Assembly (NCBI GenBank): GCA_963971575.1
Contig: OZ020611.1
Location: 144,672,419 to 144,736,418 of the forward strand
Source: Liopterus haemorrhoidalis
Taxonomy: Eukaryota; Arthropoda; Insecta; Coleoptera; Dytiscidae
Reading direction: 5' to 3'
DNA: 64,000 nt
Shown in pieces: positions 33,435 through 43,338 of the stretch; position 1 is the stretch's first letter, and every line of letters starts with the position of its first letter. Position numbers and translations under genes: made by a program. The notes beneath the pieces are model-generated. The model ran no database searches and was not told the DNA's origin. It saw only the letters and a program-made list of their open reading frames with translations.

Positions 33435-34620
33435 GCTAAAATGAAGAAATAATTTATTATTAATCTGTAAGTCAGATTATTTGACTATTAATTGATGTAG
33501 CAGACAAAATATGATTAAATTATAGAACTAAGTGTATTTATTTTCCAATATTATTATTAAAATTTGAAAAATTGAGATATGTTAAAAGTTGCAATCTTTA
33601 TGGCCAATACTGTATATTTTTTTTTAAATTCTGAGTAGGGTATCAAATGAAAGCCCTTAGTTCGTGGAGTTACGATCAAAATTTTATTTTTGCAAAATAT
33701 GTTATTTTGACGAGATTTTTGCAAAAATTGTGCAAAAAAAAATTTGGTCCACACTCTGTAGCCCAGATGGCTTAAACTAAAAATCTGAAAAAATTCTAAG
33801 TAATGTACATTTGTGTGAACCGGAATAGTACAACAGGAATTTTTGATCAGATTATGGTTTCGGAAAATAACGCATTTTTGTGTTTTTTGCATGACCATGT
33901 AAAATATTTAATAACTTATATAACAAAGTATACCAGCATGCTTTCATGGTGTAATGATTAGCGCTCTCGCGTTCTAATCTGCAAACTAGGGTTCCGGTCT
34001 CGCGACAATTTTATTTATTCTGTTTTTTTTTTGCATTTTTATTTTGTTTAAATTATTTTTTCAACATTATAGTTATATTTGGGCAAATGTTGCATTTAAT
34101 TTTTAAAAGCGTAAATTTAATAACCAGTGGAATCTGTAATAATATATTTTTTTAATAGTTGCGAACTGATTTACTCACACCACACCATACTACACTCTAC
34201 ACTGTAAGATATTTCTTATTAATCTAATGAAGACTTTAATACGAAGCAAATGCAGAAAAACGCTGGAATGTTTGGCAAATTATTTAAATTTTATTTAAAA
34301 ATATTAAATGGCAGCTCTTAATTCTTCTTATCAAATAACAAATAAAAATGATTATCAAAAAAACTGTTGATTTTGTTGTGATAAATATACCAAGACATCC
34401 AGTATTATGTTGGCTTCTTACACTTATTAAATACCTACAAAACCCTGAAATGTGTGAAAATTCAGACTTCACTTAAATTTTTTATTTTATGAAATATAAA
34501 CGAAACGTCTCTGATAATATATAAGATTTGTTCTGAAAAAGACGGATATATTAAAGAAAATATCGTTATTCAATATATATAGGGCCCTGGCCCCCCGTTT
34601 GAAAGAAGGAATTAATATAT

Positions 34621-34656
<36 letters not shown>

Positions 34657-35182
34657 TAAAATAAGTGCTATATTAAAAATATTTTTTTTAATGCAACCAT
34701 TATATTGATGCAAAGAAATTGTCGTATAATATTGCAAAGGCTAATGTAAAGTTTTCAGTTAAAGGTGACGATTGAGAATCATATATGGTAGTATGAATTA
34801 TGAACTAGATAATAAATTGGCAAATTTCAAGTTATTTTGTCAAAAATTATTTCAAGTGGTTTCTAAGGAAATGACACTTATTGGAATAAATATGAAATGT
34901 GACATTTGTTTGAAAAATGCAGAATCTTAACAAAGATCCCTAAAAATTGTCAGGATGAACGAGCGTTGCTTTGTTATTAACAAACACAATTTACGAAGGT
35001 AACTGGTTAGATTGATGATGACTAAAATGGTAAGAGGCATTTTATTGTTTTGGTTAAATCATGTGGCACGTGTTAGCCATAATGTGTAAAAATTAGATTT
35101 GAGATTTTGTTTTTGATATTTGTGATTTAATGTCTGAGTTATGATATTTGAGATTTGATAATTAAGATCTGAGTTTCGAGAT

Positions 35183-36022
35183 TTGAGTTTTAAAGTTGAA
35201 CGTTTATTGGAAAAGATAAATGACAGATCACTGGGATCGGATTGGCAGAATAAACTGATAAATGTAATTGCTAATGAGTTGAGAGAAAAGGTTGTCGAGT
35301 ACCGCAAGACATGCCGCTGCCAGTGGCATCAGTCCGGTAATAGCTCTGTAACCATGGTGGCAGATGGTGAGCTATGGCAACGGGCTGATGATGTTGATGA
35401 TAAAGCACTGTGTGTGCAGAAACAAATAAACGGTCTCTGAGCTTGTTGTGCTGTAGACAATCTGTAATGAAGGAACCTAATAGATAGTTATTGAGTATCT
35501 GAGCTTGTTGATCTAGTCACTGAGTTCGTGGTAGATAAATGAAATGTTAACGTATAGTCTCTAAGCTTTCAGATCATAAGTTATAGTATTCCTGGAGAGT
35601 TCTGTTTTAAATAAATATTTACTTTTATTAATTGACATTGGTGCATGGTTGATTTTGTGAAAGATCAATTCTGCGCCCAAATTGCTCTATTTACAGATTA
35701 CGAATTAGGTGAAGAATTTGAAGATGCAGTAGAAGATGAATGGTGGACCAGCTCAAGAATGGAGTTCCTGGTATGCAGGATGCTGTTACTAGTACGCAAG
35801 ATGCAGGATGCTGTTGTTGGTATGGAGCAGACCATTGGTGGTATGCAGGTTGCTGTTGCTGATAACAACAATGCTGTTAATGGTGTGAAGAATACAGTTG
35901 CGTCCCGAGAACGTTCCGCATGTCAGTCTGGCCGTGTTAGCGAAAATATAATTATGCAACATTTACACTTATTAACGATCGTAGGGTGCTATATCGTTGC
36001 CAAGGCATATTGTTTTATGTAA
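35183..36022 (+). other. Two small open frames, possible gag-like remnant
   Basis: Frames 35183-35440 (85 codons) and 35645-36022 (125 codons) lie directly before the LTR-like block R2; the second runs into it. The second shows a repeated MQDAV/MEQT/MQVAV pattern typical of an internally repeated coiled region, encoded by the tandem motif GGATGCTGTTG. No zinc knuckle or protease is seen. A retroelement gag is a guess only; a stop-interrupted host exon is equally unproven. Before it, 35088-35190 is a degenerate GATTTGAGATTT repeat. Confidence 0.25.
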
Positions 36023-36126
36023 ATAGAATAGTATAAAATATATCATATGATGTGTGAGACGTATTAGTTGATCAATAAAATCATGTCTTATTATTCATAA
36101 AATACCTTTTTTATTAATATATATAT

Positions 36127-36166
36127 AGACGATAGTGATATATATATATATATATCACTATCGTCT
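36127..36166. repeat. Perfect 40-bp palindrome
   Basis: AGACGATAGTGATATATATA and its exact complement join without a loop. Only the right half is present in the paralogous block at about 41325, so the palindrome arose, or was lost, after the duplication. Confidence 0.85.
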
Positions 36167-36371
36167 TAGGTAAATATATGTATTTAAAAATAGTGATGAG
36201 GACCTTTTTTTTAGGTCATCACTTGAAATTTAGAATTACCTTATTCATAATTTAAATAATTTTGTGTTCTGTCCCCCCCCAATTCCTGGGTGCGTCACTG
36301 TATATATATATATAGATGGGGCCCCGCAATTCCAGGTTTGCCCCAGGCCCCGTAAATGCTAGGGGCGGCCC

Positions 36372-36446
36372 TGCATGCCTAAACAGGATTTGAACCCAAG
36401 ACCTTAGAAACGCAGGGCACGTGTGTTACCACTACGCTACGCCCGT
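36372..36446 (-). mobile_element. tRNA-derived SINE head in block R2
   Basis: Minus strand: A-box-like TAGCGTAGTGGTAAC and B-box GGGTTCAAATCC with GCCCTGCGTTTCTAAGG between. An almost identical copy lies at 41608-41685. The GC-rich tail CCTGGGGCAAA...GGGGCCCC follows. Confidence 0.6.
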
Positions 36447-36954
36447 CGGAAATGTGTGAAAATTCAGACTTCACTTCAATTTTTTATTTTATGAAATATA
36501 AACGAAACGTCTCTGATAATATATAAGATTTATTCTGAAAAAGACGGATATATTAAAGAAAATATCGTTATTCAATATATATAGGGCCCTGGCCCCCCGT
36601 TTGAAAGAAGGAATTAATATATAATATATATATAAGGAGGAAATAAAAATTCTTGATTACTCGTCAAAAGTTTATTATAAAATATTAAGAGACGTTTCGC
36701 CTGGTATATAAAATCTATATATATATGTTAGCGAAAATATAATTATTTATTTATTTTATTTATTTATTTATTTATTGTTTGGGTGGTCAAACAGAACATA
36801 GTTCCTATAGACCTCCACGAAAAATTTACAATTAGATATTAATTATAAATACAATGATACAATTAATAAAAAAGAAAAATATTTACATAAAAAATTAATA
36901 CAACAAAAAGAGTTTTTTTTTTTTTTACATATAAATATAATACATATCGTTGAG

Positions 36955-39813
36955 TTAAGCTCTCAATTTACATTCCACTAGTTTTTTAAAGGCAGAAAAT
37001 GACAGAAAAAATATATCGCAAGTATTAAAGTGATGGTTAAATGTGCACATAGTTCTATTAAGAGGTGAATTCTGTCTAATATTTGTATGATAGTTTCCAG
37101 AGTAAAACGTATTTATTTGCCTCAGATTTGTAGCTGGTACATTAAAGTTTATCAGACTCAAAATATCTTGAGCATCAATCATACTATTTACAATTTTAAA
37201 GACAAAATTCATCTCTAATTTAGTTCTACGGTCTTTCAAGGTATGTAGGTTATATCTGTTTAATTGAACATCATAATTAGATGGAGTATTGCAATCAAAT
37301 TTATAATCTAAATACCTTAAAAAGCGTTTTTGAATGCTTTCAATCTTGTTTGAATAAATAGCATATTGCGGATTCCAAATTAAACAATTATACTCTAACT
37401 TACTACAAACTAATGACTTGTATATAGTTATTATACTCTTAGATTTCGAAAAATGTTTACATGAACGCATGATAAAGCCAAGTTGTTTGAATGCTGATTT
37501 AGTTAATGTTGCTACATGGTAGTCAAATTTGAATTTTGAATCAAAATGAATTCCTAAATCTTTCATTGTATTAACCTCAATCAGGGGTGTATTATTTAAC
37601 TGATATTTAAATTTGATGGGGAACCGTTTTCTAGTGAATGATATACTGTGACATTTTTTAAAATTTAGATAAAGATAGTTTGCAGAGCAGTATGAATGTA
37701 AATGTTTTAGGTCGTTGTTAAGATCTTCGCAATCTTGGATACAAGATATTTTCCTATAGATTTTAAGGTCGTCTGCAAATAACAGAAAATTTGATTTTTT
37801 TATAATAGTATGAATATCGTTAATATAAATAATGAACAGGAACGGCCCTAAATGCGACCCCTGGGGAACACCGGAGGTTATAGTTATGAAATCTGAGATG
37901 CCACCATTAATTGCTACAGCTTGTGATCTATTCCCGATGTAACTTTCGAGCCACCTCAATAAGTTGCCATGTATACCGATTTCAATTAATTTCTGAACAA
38001 GTAGATCGTGATTAATTTTGTCAAATGCTTTTTGAAAATCGGTATACACGACATCTACCTGTCCAGAGGCATCAAGAGTAGAGCTAATAAATTCTGAATA
38101 TGGGAGTAAATTAGTTAATGTTGAACGTTTGCTGCAGAAACCATGTTGTTGGGGTATAATTAATTGTTTCAATTTTCTTGATAGAAAATCTGTTACAATG
38201 CTTTCAAATATTTTAGCAAGTATGTTAAGTTTAGAAATTGGTCTGTAGTTGCTTACATCGGTAAGTGAACCGCTTTTATGTATAGGTGTTATTAGTGCTT
38301 TTTTCCAAATATCTGGAAAGGTGCCTTTATTCAGAGATTTGTTATAGATTATAAATAATGGCTCACTTAAAGAAAATGAACATTTTTTAAAGAAAGTTGC
38401 GGGTATATTATCAGCGCCGCTGCCTTTACTAATATCGATTTGATTCAATTTATTTAAAATTATTTCTTCACTTATAAAATTCAAATTTATTTCACCACAA
38501 GTTTTTTCATTATTTTGGTTTATGTTTACTGAAATTTTGGGTTCGAAAGATGATTTAAAAAATTTATTAAAGAGTTCACACACTGCACTAGTATCATTTG
38601 CCTGAGCATCAAAAAAGTTAACCGTCTTGGGAATGACACTTTTTGATTTTTTAGATGTTATAAAAGACCAGAATTTTTTAGGTTCAGCAATAATGCTTTT
38701 TTCAGTGTGATCTATCCAGTCTTTATAGTCTTTATTAATGGCAATTTTCAAGCGTCGTCTTAATATGGAAAAAGAATTATAATCCGAAGCTTGATTATAT
38801 AATTTCCATTTTTTATGGAACTTGTTTTTTTCTTTCGTAATTTTTATAGTAGATGATTTGTACCATTTAGGAAAACATGTATTTTTATTTTTTTTGTAAG
38901 GAACATGTTTGTCAATCATACTATTTATTATATTGTAGAATTTATATAGAACATGATTAACGTCTTCAGATACAAACTGTTCCGACCAATTTATCAAAGC
39001 TAAGTCGGTGTTCAAATTATCGTAGTTAGCTTTATAAAAATCGCGCTTTTTAAAATTATGCTTATTTGGAAAAGCATTTTTCTCTAAACTGTATAAAATG
39101 TCAAGTGGTTTGTGATATTTATCAATGTTAACAAGGGGATTGTTACAATCATTTACTATTAAATTTTCATTGTTTGATAAAACTAAGTCTAAAATATTGT
39201 TATCGCAATTACTGTAAGAATTAAATTGATGTAAATTAGTTAGAGAAAAACAGTCTAAGAAAAGGGAAGATTTAAGATCAGTGAGAACTGACGGATTCAA
39301 GTAACTGACGTTTTCTTTAACTGTCCATGAAATGTTTGGTAAGTTAAAATCCCCTATTATTAAAAATTTATCATCAGGGTGTGTGTTGCAAAGATTTACT
39401 ACATTGTCGACAAAAATGTTTAATTCTGTCAGAGTTTTATAACTAGGTAGATAGACGGTACATATATAAAGTTTGGATGTTAAGCCAGGTAGAGAAATAG
39501 ATATCCATAAATCCTCGCAACAATTAGTGTTCCAGTTAGGATTTTTTTTTACTATAAGGTTTTTAGAGGTGGCAATGAGAACACCACCTCCATCTTTTTT
39601 AAAAGAAGTGTGCACATCTCGATCTCTTCTAAAAGTATAATAACCATTGTCAAACAATTCACTATTATCGATATTGTCATTTAACCAAGTTTCAACAAGT
39701 ATTATTATATCATATTCGTGAGATGAGGTATTTTTGTATATGTCACTGATTTTAGTTCTTAGGCCTCGAACATTTTGAAAATAACATGAAAGAGAATTTT
39801 TTAAAACTGACAT
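36955..39813 (-). CDS. LINE ORF2: endonuclease and reverse transcriptase, open
   Basis: 952 codons without interruption. The N-terminal 230 or so residues form an apurinic-type endonuclease: FQNVRGLRTK at the start, VETWL with the catalytic glutamate, GGGVLIA, then IIGDFNLPNISW. The reverse transcriptase follows (about residues 490-760) with TPIHKSGS, NYRPISKL, QHGFCSKRST, YTDFQKAFDKINH, SGVPQGSHLGPFLF and the catalytic FADD box. It ends in the usual C-terminal connection region with no RNase H. It starts 49 bp after ORF1's stop. No missing catalytic box was found, so the protein may be functional. The His region of the endonuclease (DKYHKPLDI) is slightly unusual. Confidence 0.95.
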   Translation of the reverse strand: MSVLKNSLSCYFQNVRGLRTKISDIYKNTSSHEYDIIILVETWLNDNIDNSELFDNGYYTFRRDRDVHTSFKKDGGGVLIATSKNLIVKKNPNWNTNCCEDLWISISLPGLTSKLYICTVYLPSYKTLTELNIFVDNVVNLCNTHPDDKFLIIGDFNLPNISWTVKENVSYLNPSVLTDLKSSLFLDCFSLTNLHQFNSYSNCDNNILDLVLSNNENLIVNDCNNPLVNIDKYHKPLDILYSLEKNAFPNKHNFKKRDFYKANYDNLNTDLALINWSEQFVSEDVNHVLYKFYNIINSMIDKHVPYKKNKNTCFPKWYKSSTIKITKEKNKFHKKWKLYNQASDYNSFSILRRRLKIAINKDYKDWIDHTEKSIIAEPKKFWSFITSKKSKSVIPKTVNFFDAQANDTSAVCELFNKFFKSSFEPKISVNINQNNEKTCGEINLNFISEEIILNKLNQIDISKGSGADNIPATFFKKCSFSLSEPLFIIYNKSLNKGTFPDIWKKALITPIHKSGSLTDVSNYRPISKLNILAKIFESIVTDFLSRKLKQLIIPQQHGFCSKRSTLTNLLPYSEFISSTLDASGQVDVVYTDFQKAFDKINHDLLVQKLIEIGIHGNLLRWLESYIGNRSQAVAINGGISDFITITSGVPQGSHLGPFLFIIYINDIHTIIKKSNFLLFADDLKIYRKISCIQDCEDLNNDLKHLHSYCSANYLYLNFKKCHSISFTRKRFPIKFKYQLNNTPLIEVNTMKDLGIHFDSKFKFDYHVATLTKSAFKQLGFIMRSCKHFSKSKSIITIYKSLVCSKLEYNCLIWNPQYAIYSNKIESIQKRFLRYLDYKFDCNTPSNYDVQLNRYNLHTLKDRRTKLEMNFVFKIVNSMIDAQDILSLINFNVPATNLRQINTFYSGNYHTNIRQNSPLNRTMCTFNHHFNTCDIFFLSFSAFKKLVECKLRA

Positions 39814-39862
39814 TATGAAATCATATATTTAGAGGGAAAAAAACTTAGAAGTATACATTACA

Positions 39863-40807
39863 TTACCCTTGTTGACGCAGCTTGTTTAAACTATTGACAC
39901 TAGCTATTTGAAATACTCTAGAGTTCTCGTCCTTACGCACTAAAATTCTGCAGTCATTTACCCACACAAATTTAAAATGGTTTTCATAGCAAAATTTTTT
40001 CGTGTCGAACAGAAGTTTTTTGTTTGCTGGGTTCAGATGATCCGTTACGAAAATAGGAGTAGATGGTTGCTGAAATCCAAGTGCTGCCGATGTTAACGTT
40101 GATCTCTTAGATTTCACTGAAGCAATTACATTTTGCTTAGTTAATCTTGATATGAATTTAACAACAATGGCCTTAGGTTTGTTGTCTTTTGACATACGAG
40201 GTACTCGATGACATGCATCTATACTTTTTTCATCAATATTAATTCCGACAGCAGTCCCTATATTTTTTACAACCTCCACAACATTTTCGTTTCTTGATTC
40301 TGGCACACCATTTATTTCAATATTGTTACGTCGGGAGTATTGTTTTACATCTTCCAATTTAGATTTTAGTTCGGAGTTTTCTTCTTCTAGATTTTTAATT
40401 TTTTCTTCAAAAGAATCAATTTTTTTCAGGGCTACATTTAATTCCTTAATTTTTGAGTTGAAATCATCGATATTTTCGCAGCAGAATTCAATAGAATGCA
40501 ACATGGTATCTTGTTTCTCCTTTAAGGTCGTAAAATTTGCCAATAGTTCAGTGATTTTGGCAGAAAATTGATCGAAATCAGCTGCATTTTTTGCCATATT
40601 GCTACAGCAAGAAGTGCAGGCCCAGGCCTCACCAGGGGGTGGTTTGTAATCTGCGAAGCTGGCTGGTAAATTGATACATTTAAGATGAAACCAAAATTTG
40701 CATTTTTTGCCACACTGAACTCCAGGATTGGTTCGGCTGACGATTTGGCTGCATATTGAACACGTAGGAGATGGTGCCATGATGGAATTATTTTTATAAC
40801 ACCTCAC
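39863..40807 (-). CDS. LINE ORF1: PHD finger, coiled coil, nucleic-acid chaperone-like
   Basis: 314 codons. Residues about 15-70 form a PHD-type zinc finger (CSICSQIV, CGKKCKFWFHLKC, WACTSCC). Residues about 80-160 are a heptad-rich coiled coil (KKIDSFEEKIKNLEEENSEL). The C-terminal half (RRNNIEINGVPE, DACHRVPR, KAIVVKFISRLTKQNV, FVTDHLNPANKKLLFDTKK) resembles the FP25K/L1-ORF1-like RNA-binding region common to such LINEs. It probably coats the element RNA. A second ATG lies ten codons into the frame (MAPSPTC), and either could be used. Confidence 0.93.
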   Translation of the reverse strand: MRCYKNNSIMAPSPTCSICSQIVSRTNPGVQCGKKCKFWFHLKCINLPASFADYKPPPGEAWACTSCCSNMAKNAADFDQFSAKITELLANFTTLKEKQDTMLHSIEFCCENIDDFNSKIKELNVALKKIDSFEEKIKNLEEENSELKSKLEDVKQYSRRNNIEINGVPESRNENVVEVVKNIGTAVGINIDEKSIDACHRVPRMSKDNKPKAIVVKFISRLTKQNVIASVKSKRSTLTSAALGFQQPSTPIFVTDHLNPANKKLLFDTKKFCYENHFKFVWVNDCRILVRKDENSRVFQIASVNSLNKLRQQG

Positions 40808-41149
40808 AGAAAATTATTTAATAGATATTATATATATTTTTGAAAAAAAATGTCGATGGACACTGAGTAAAACTTTTGGCGTACACTGGTTCTTCAGCGG
40901 CGAACGAACTTGCACAGGTTGGTTAATCACTTGTTAGTTAAAGTGAAAAACTGAATTAAACTATTAATGTGTATATATTTTATTATTGATAAGATGTAAC
41001 AATATTATTGTTTATAAAAATTTCGATTTTAAAAACTGCACTAACCGGTATAACTCTCAATTTAATACGTCGAGTAAATAGTTATAAATTATGAATTATA
41101 TTAGGAGCACAAATACCAATGTGTACACTAACGATCTGCGATCTAACAT

Positions 41150-41690
41150 TTTCAATTATGCGACATTTATCCTTATTAACGATCGTGGGGTGCTATATCG
41201 TTGCTAAGGCATATTGTTTTATGTAAATAGAATAGTATAAAATATATCATATGATGTGCGAGACGTATTAGTTGATCAATAAAATCATGTCTTATTATTC
41301 ATAAAATACCTTTTTTATTAATATATATATCACTATCGTCTTAGGTAAATATATGTATTTAAAAATAGTAATGAGGACCTTTTTTTTAGGTCATCACTTG
41401 AAATTTAGAATTACCTTATTCATAATTTAAATAATTTTGTGTTCTGTCCCCCCCCCAATTCCTGGGTGCGTCACTGTATATATATATATATATATAGATG
41501 GGGCCCCGCAATTCCAGTTTTGCCCCAGGCCCCGCAATTCCAGTTTTGCCCCAGGCCCCGCAATTCCAGTTTTGCCCCAGGCCCCGCAAATGCTAGGGGC
41601 GGCCCTGCATGCCTAAACAGGATTTGAACCCAAGACCTTAGAAACGCAGGGCACGTGTGTTACCACTACGCTACGCCCGTCGGCAACATT
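41150..41690 (+). repeat. Duplicated segment, unit 2 (block R2')
   Basis: Matches 35940-36446 in direct orientation, including the LTR-like block, the GATGAGGACCTTTTTTTTAGGTCATCACTTG motif, a C-run, a TA tract and the SINE head on the minus strand (41608-41685). It differs by lacking half of the palindrome and by having three copies of a 26-bp unit instead of one. Confidence 0.85.
41503..41580. repeat. 26-bp minisatellite, three units
   Basis: GCCCCGCAATTCCAGTTTTGCCCCAG repeated exactly three times, then a cut fourth. The paralogue at about 36322 has one unit. Confidence 0.95.
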
Positions 41691-41748
41691 GATGTTAACT
41701 ATCGACATTTTGTGAGCATTTTTGGATGTCGTCTTCATGACATCCTGG

Positions 41749-41762
41749 GTTACTCTAGTAAC
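41749..41762 (+). promoter_or_regulatory. X-box-like RFX site upstream of host gene
   Basis: GTTACT-CT-AGTAAC fits the RFX consensus RYYNYY-N(1-3)-RRNRAC at every position and is a dyad (GGTTACT/AGTAACC). It lies 67 bp before the first ATG, within the range usual for ciliary genes in animals. It sits in a short unique region between the SINE (ending about 41685) and the start codon. Binding is inferred. Confidence 0.5.
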
Positions 41763-41829
41763 CAAATTGACGTATCGTAAATAAATATAGTTATATAATA
41801 ATTAAACATTTTTTTTATTTTATGAAAAA

Positions 41830-41988
41830 ATGGACAAAGATGAGCAGATAGAATCACTTTTAAAAGAAACAGCATCGCTTATAAGGTGTGAAGAAAAATA
41901 TTTAACAGAAGATTACGATTATAGATCTTTGAGGGCAACTTTAGAGACAACTAGAAGTCTTACAAGAAGAGAAAAAGTTCGTGATCCG
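41830..41988 (+). CDS. Host gene exon 1 (D/D-domain-like protein)
   Basis: Encodes residues 1-53, starting MDKDEQIESLLKETASLIR. The charged, helix-prone peptide continues to TRREKVRDP. The donor is CCG|GTAGGT at 41989; phase 0 agrees with the next exon. No earlier in-frame ATG is seen and the preceding bases are AT-rich leader (TTTATTTTATGAAAAAATGG). Confidence rests on the consistent four-exon frame and the X-box before it; joining exon 1 to exon 2 is the least certain step. Intron 1 runs 41989-46760. Confidence 0.6.
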
Positions 41989-42354
41989 GTAGGTAATGTC
42001 TTCTTCTTCGTCAGGATACATTTATGGTACACTATGATCTAAATGGCAGACATTGCTATAGATCCTCTCTTTAAGTACAAAATTGCCAGTGTAAAGTTTT
42101 TATTTTTTTATAAGCTTCATAGCCTTCCTCGTCTTCGTTTGCTATTTAATTTACTTTGGACGATGGTTTTCCAAATATTATCCGTTCTGCGTGTGATGTG
42201 GCTTAAGCAATAAAGAATGCACGTTCAGACGTCTTAAGATTAGGGTTGCCACCTCTTCGGATCTGACCCGGAGGTTCCGAGTTTTACAGGTTTGTGTCCG
42301 TACTATAATTTTCGACTTGAGTTTTTAAGCCTTCCCAGCAAACATTTTTATACG

Positions 42355-42690
42355 GGCCAGTGCTGGTAAAGCACATACTCCCCGGCATTGAAAGTAATGG
42401 GCCAGTGCTGGCATTTCGTACTGGGCCAGTACCCCGGTGTCCCCGTGGCCGTTATTGGCCCATTGATTTATCAGTTGCCGGCCCAGCAACGGTAAAGTAC
42501 ATTGAAAGTAATGGGCCAGTGCTGGAATTTCGCACTGGGCCAGTGCTGGCATTTCGCACTGGGCTAGTGCTGGCATTTCGCACTGGACCAGTGCTGGCAT
42601 TTTGAACTGGGCCAGTACCCCGGTGTCCCCGTGGCCGTTAGCTGACCCATTGATGTATCAGTTGCTGACCCAGCAACGGTAAAGTGCAAA
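42355..42690. repeat. Nested minisatellite, 24-bp unit
   Basis: GGGCCAGTGCTGGCATTTCGCACT repeats about four times at 42505-42610. It lies inside two larger copies of GGGCCAGTACCCCGGTGTCCCCGTGGCCGTTA (near 42419 and 42607), each followed by CAGTTGC(C/T)G(G/A)CCCAGCAACGGTAAAG. CCCAGCAAACATTTTTATACGGGC just before it is inverted near 44620-44645 and again near 44803-44817. It may therefore be the end of a 2.3-2.5 kb transposon in intron 1. Frames here on both strands are repeat artefacts. Confidence 0.75.
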
Positions 42691-43338
42691 ATAATCGCAT
42701 TAGTTGCAAGATTTATTTCTGACGGACCAGTGCATATATTATACCCACTCTCTAGTGTTTCAAATGTAACATATGTGTACTTACCCAGTATTAAAATAAA
42801 TTAATGGTTAGGTGCAAAATAAATACTCATTTGGCCATTTTCACCATCGTTGAATAAATTTATTTAACAAATAAAGTTGACAATATCGTATTGGTTTTAA
42901 ACTATTAATGAAGAAATTAACATTGCTGTCAATAGAATGATTCGATATTGTTAACTTAAGTTGTTAAATAAATTTATTCAACGATGGTAAAACTGGCCGA
43001 TTGTAAATTGTATTAACAGTTATAATTTATTGATTTATTTATAAATATTAAATAAATATAATTTCAGGAAGAGCAGGAATTAGTTTATTTAATTTATTAA
43101 TTTAATGAAGAATTTTAAAAATTTAGAAAATGGTTTTCTGCCATTTCTGCCAAAAAATTGCATCCTAAAGATAAGTGGTGACTAATAATTTTCGCCAATA
43201 TTCGGCTTGTATTATCTACCACATCTTTTCCCCCTGACTTGAAGAGTGCCAACCTAAAGAAATCATACTTGTTAAAATAAATTCAATAATCAAATTTTAT
43301 AAGCATTAATGCTATAAGCTGTTCACTTTTGTAAGAAC
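42691..43338. other. Intron 1, non-coding part
   Basis: An inverted pair, AATAAATTTATTTAACAA...AACGATGG (about 42845 and 42962), flanks about 100 bp. No gene. Confidence 0.4.

Larger units (their letters stand above)
32048..33612 (-). mobile_element. Tc1-like transposon, 1565 bp, full length
   Basis: Ends CAGTTTTGGCCATAAAAATAGCAACT and the complement of AGTTGCAATCTTTATGGCCAATACTG are flanked by TA (32046-32047, 33613-33614). Secondary copies of the end motif lie inside at about 32227-32250 (GGACATAAAGATAGCAACTACT) and 33411-33434 (AGTAGTTGCCATATTTTTGTCC). This gives the paired IR/DR layout known from the Sleeping Beauty/Tc1 group. One uninterrupted transposase frame fills the middle. Confidence 0.95.
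31870..34110 (+). repeat. Composite repeat, copy B, split by a Tc1 insertion
   Basis: 31870-32047 and 33613-34110 together match copy A at 28480-29110 in the same order. The Tc1 element at 32048-33612 interrupts it at a TA site. Copy B ends with a tRNA-like segment at 33944-34010 whose B-box region (GGGTTCCGGTC) is better kept than in copy A. Confidence 0.75.
34452..36446 (+). repeat. Duplicated segment, unit 1 (blocks R1 and R2)
   Basis: Block R1 (34452-34630, AAATGTGTGAAAATTCAGACTTCACTT to CGTTTGAAAGAAGGAATTAATATA) recurs at 36450-36625. Block R2 (35935-36446) recurs at 41150-41690, its start also at 36727. Sequence between R1 and R2 in this unit (34640-35934) has no counterpart in the second unit. 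Block R2 starts TGTTAGCGAAAATATAATTATG, contains TATAAAATATA and AATAAAATC signals, and both copies begin at this TGTTAG after unrelated sequence. This is what an LTR 5' edge would look like. Confidence 0.65.
36741..41150 (-). mobile_element. CR1/Jockey-type LINE, near full length, about 4.4 kb
   Basis: Both ORFs are open, a 5' leader of about 340 bp precedes ORF1, and the 3' end (left side) finishes in a short (AAAT)n tract at about 36741-36775. The element sits inside block R2': the flanks GAAAATATAATTAT (left) and CAATTATGCGACATT (right) rejoin to the uninterrupted paralogue at 35935. This gives AATTAT as the probable target duplication. The arrangement of a PHD-type ORF1 and an endonuclease/RT ORF2, with a microsatellite tail, suits the CR1-like part of the Jockey superfamily. 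Confidence 0.88.

Noticed and set aside
34600..34660. Long TA tract as a replication origin or matrix site
   Set aside because: Several similar (TA)n tracts occur in the window, and nothing distinguishes this one from a plain microsatellite.
42325..42605. Open frames on both strands with repeated ALAQCEMP or GPVLAFRT peptides
   Set aside because: Direct translation of the 24-bp minisatellite; a repeat unit divisible by three keeps all frames open.
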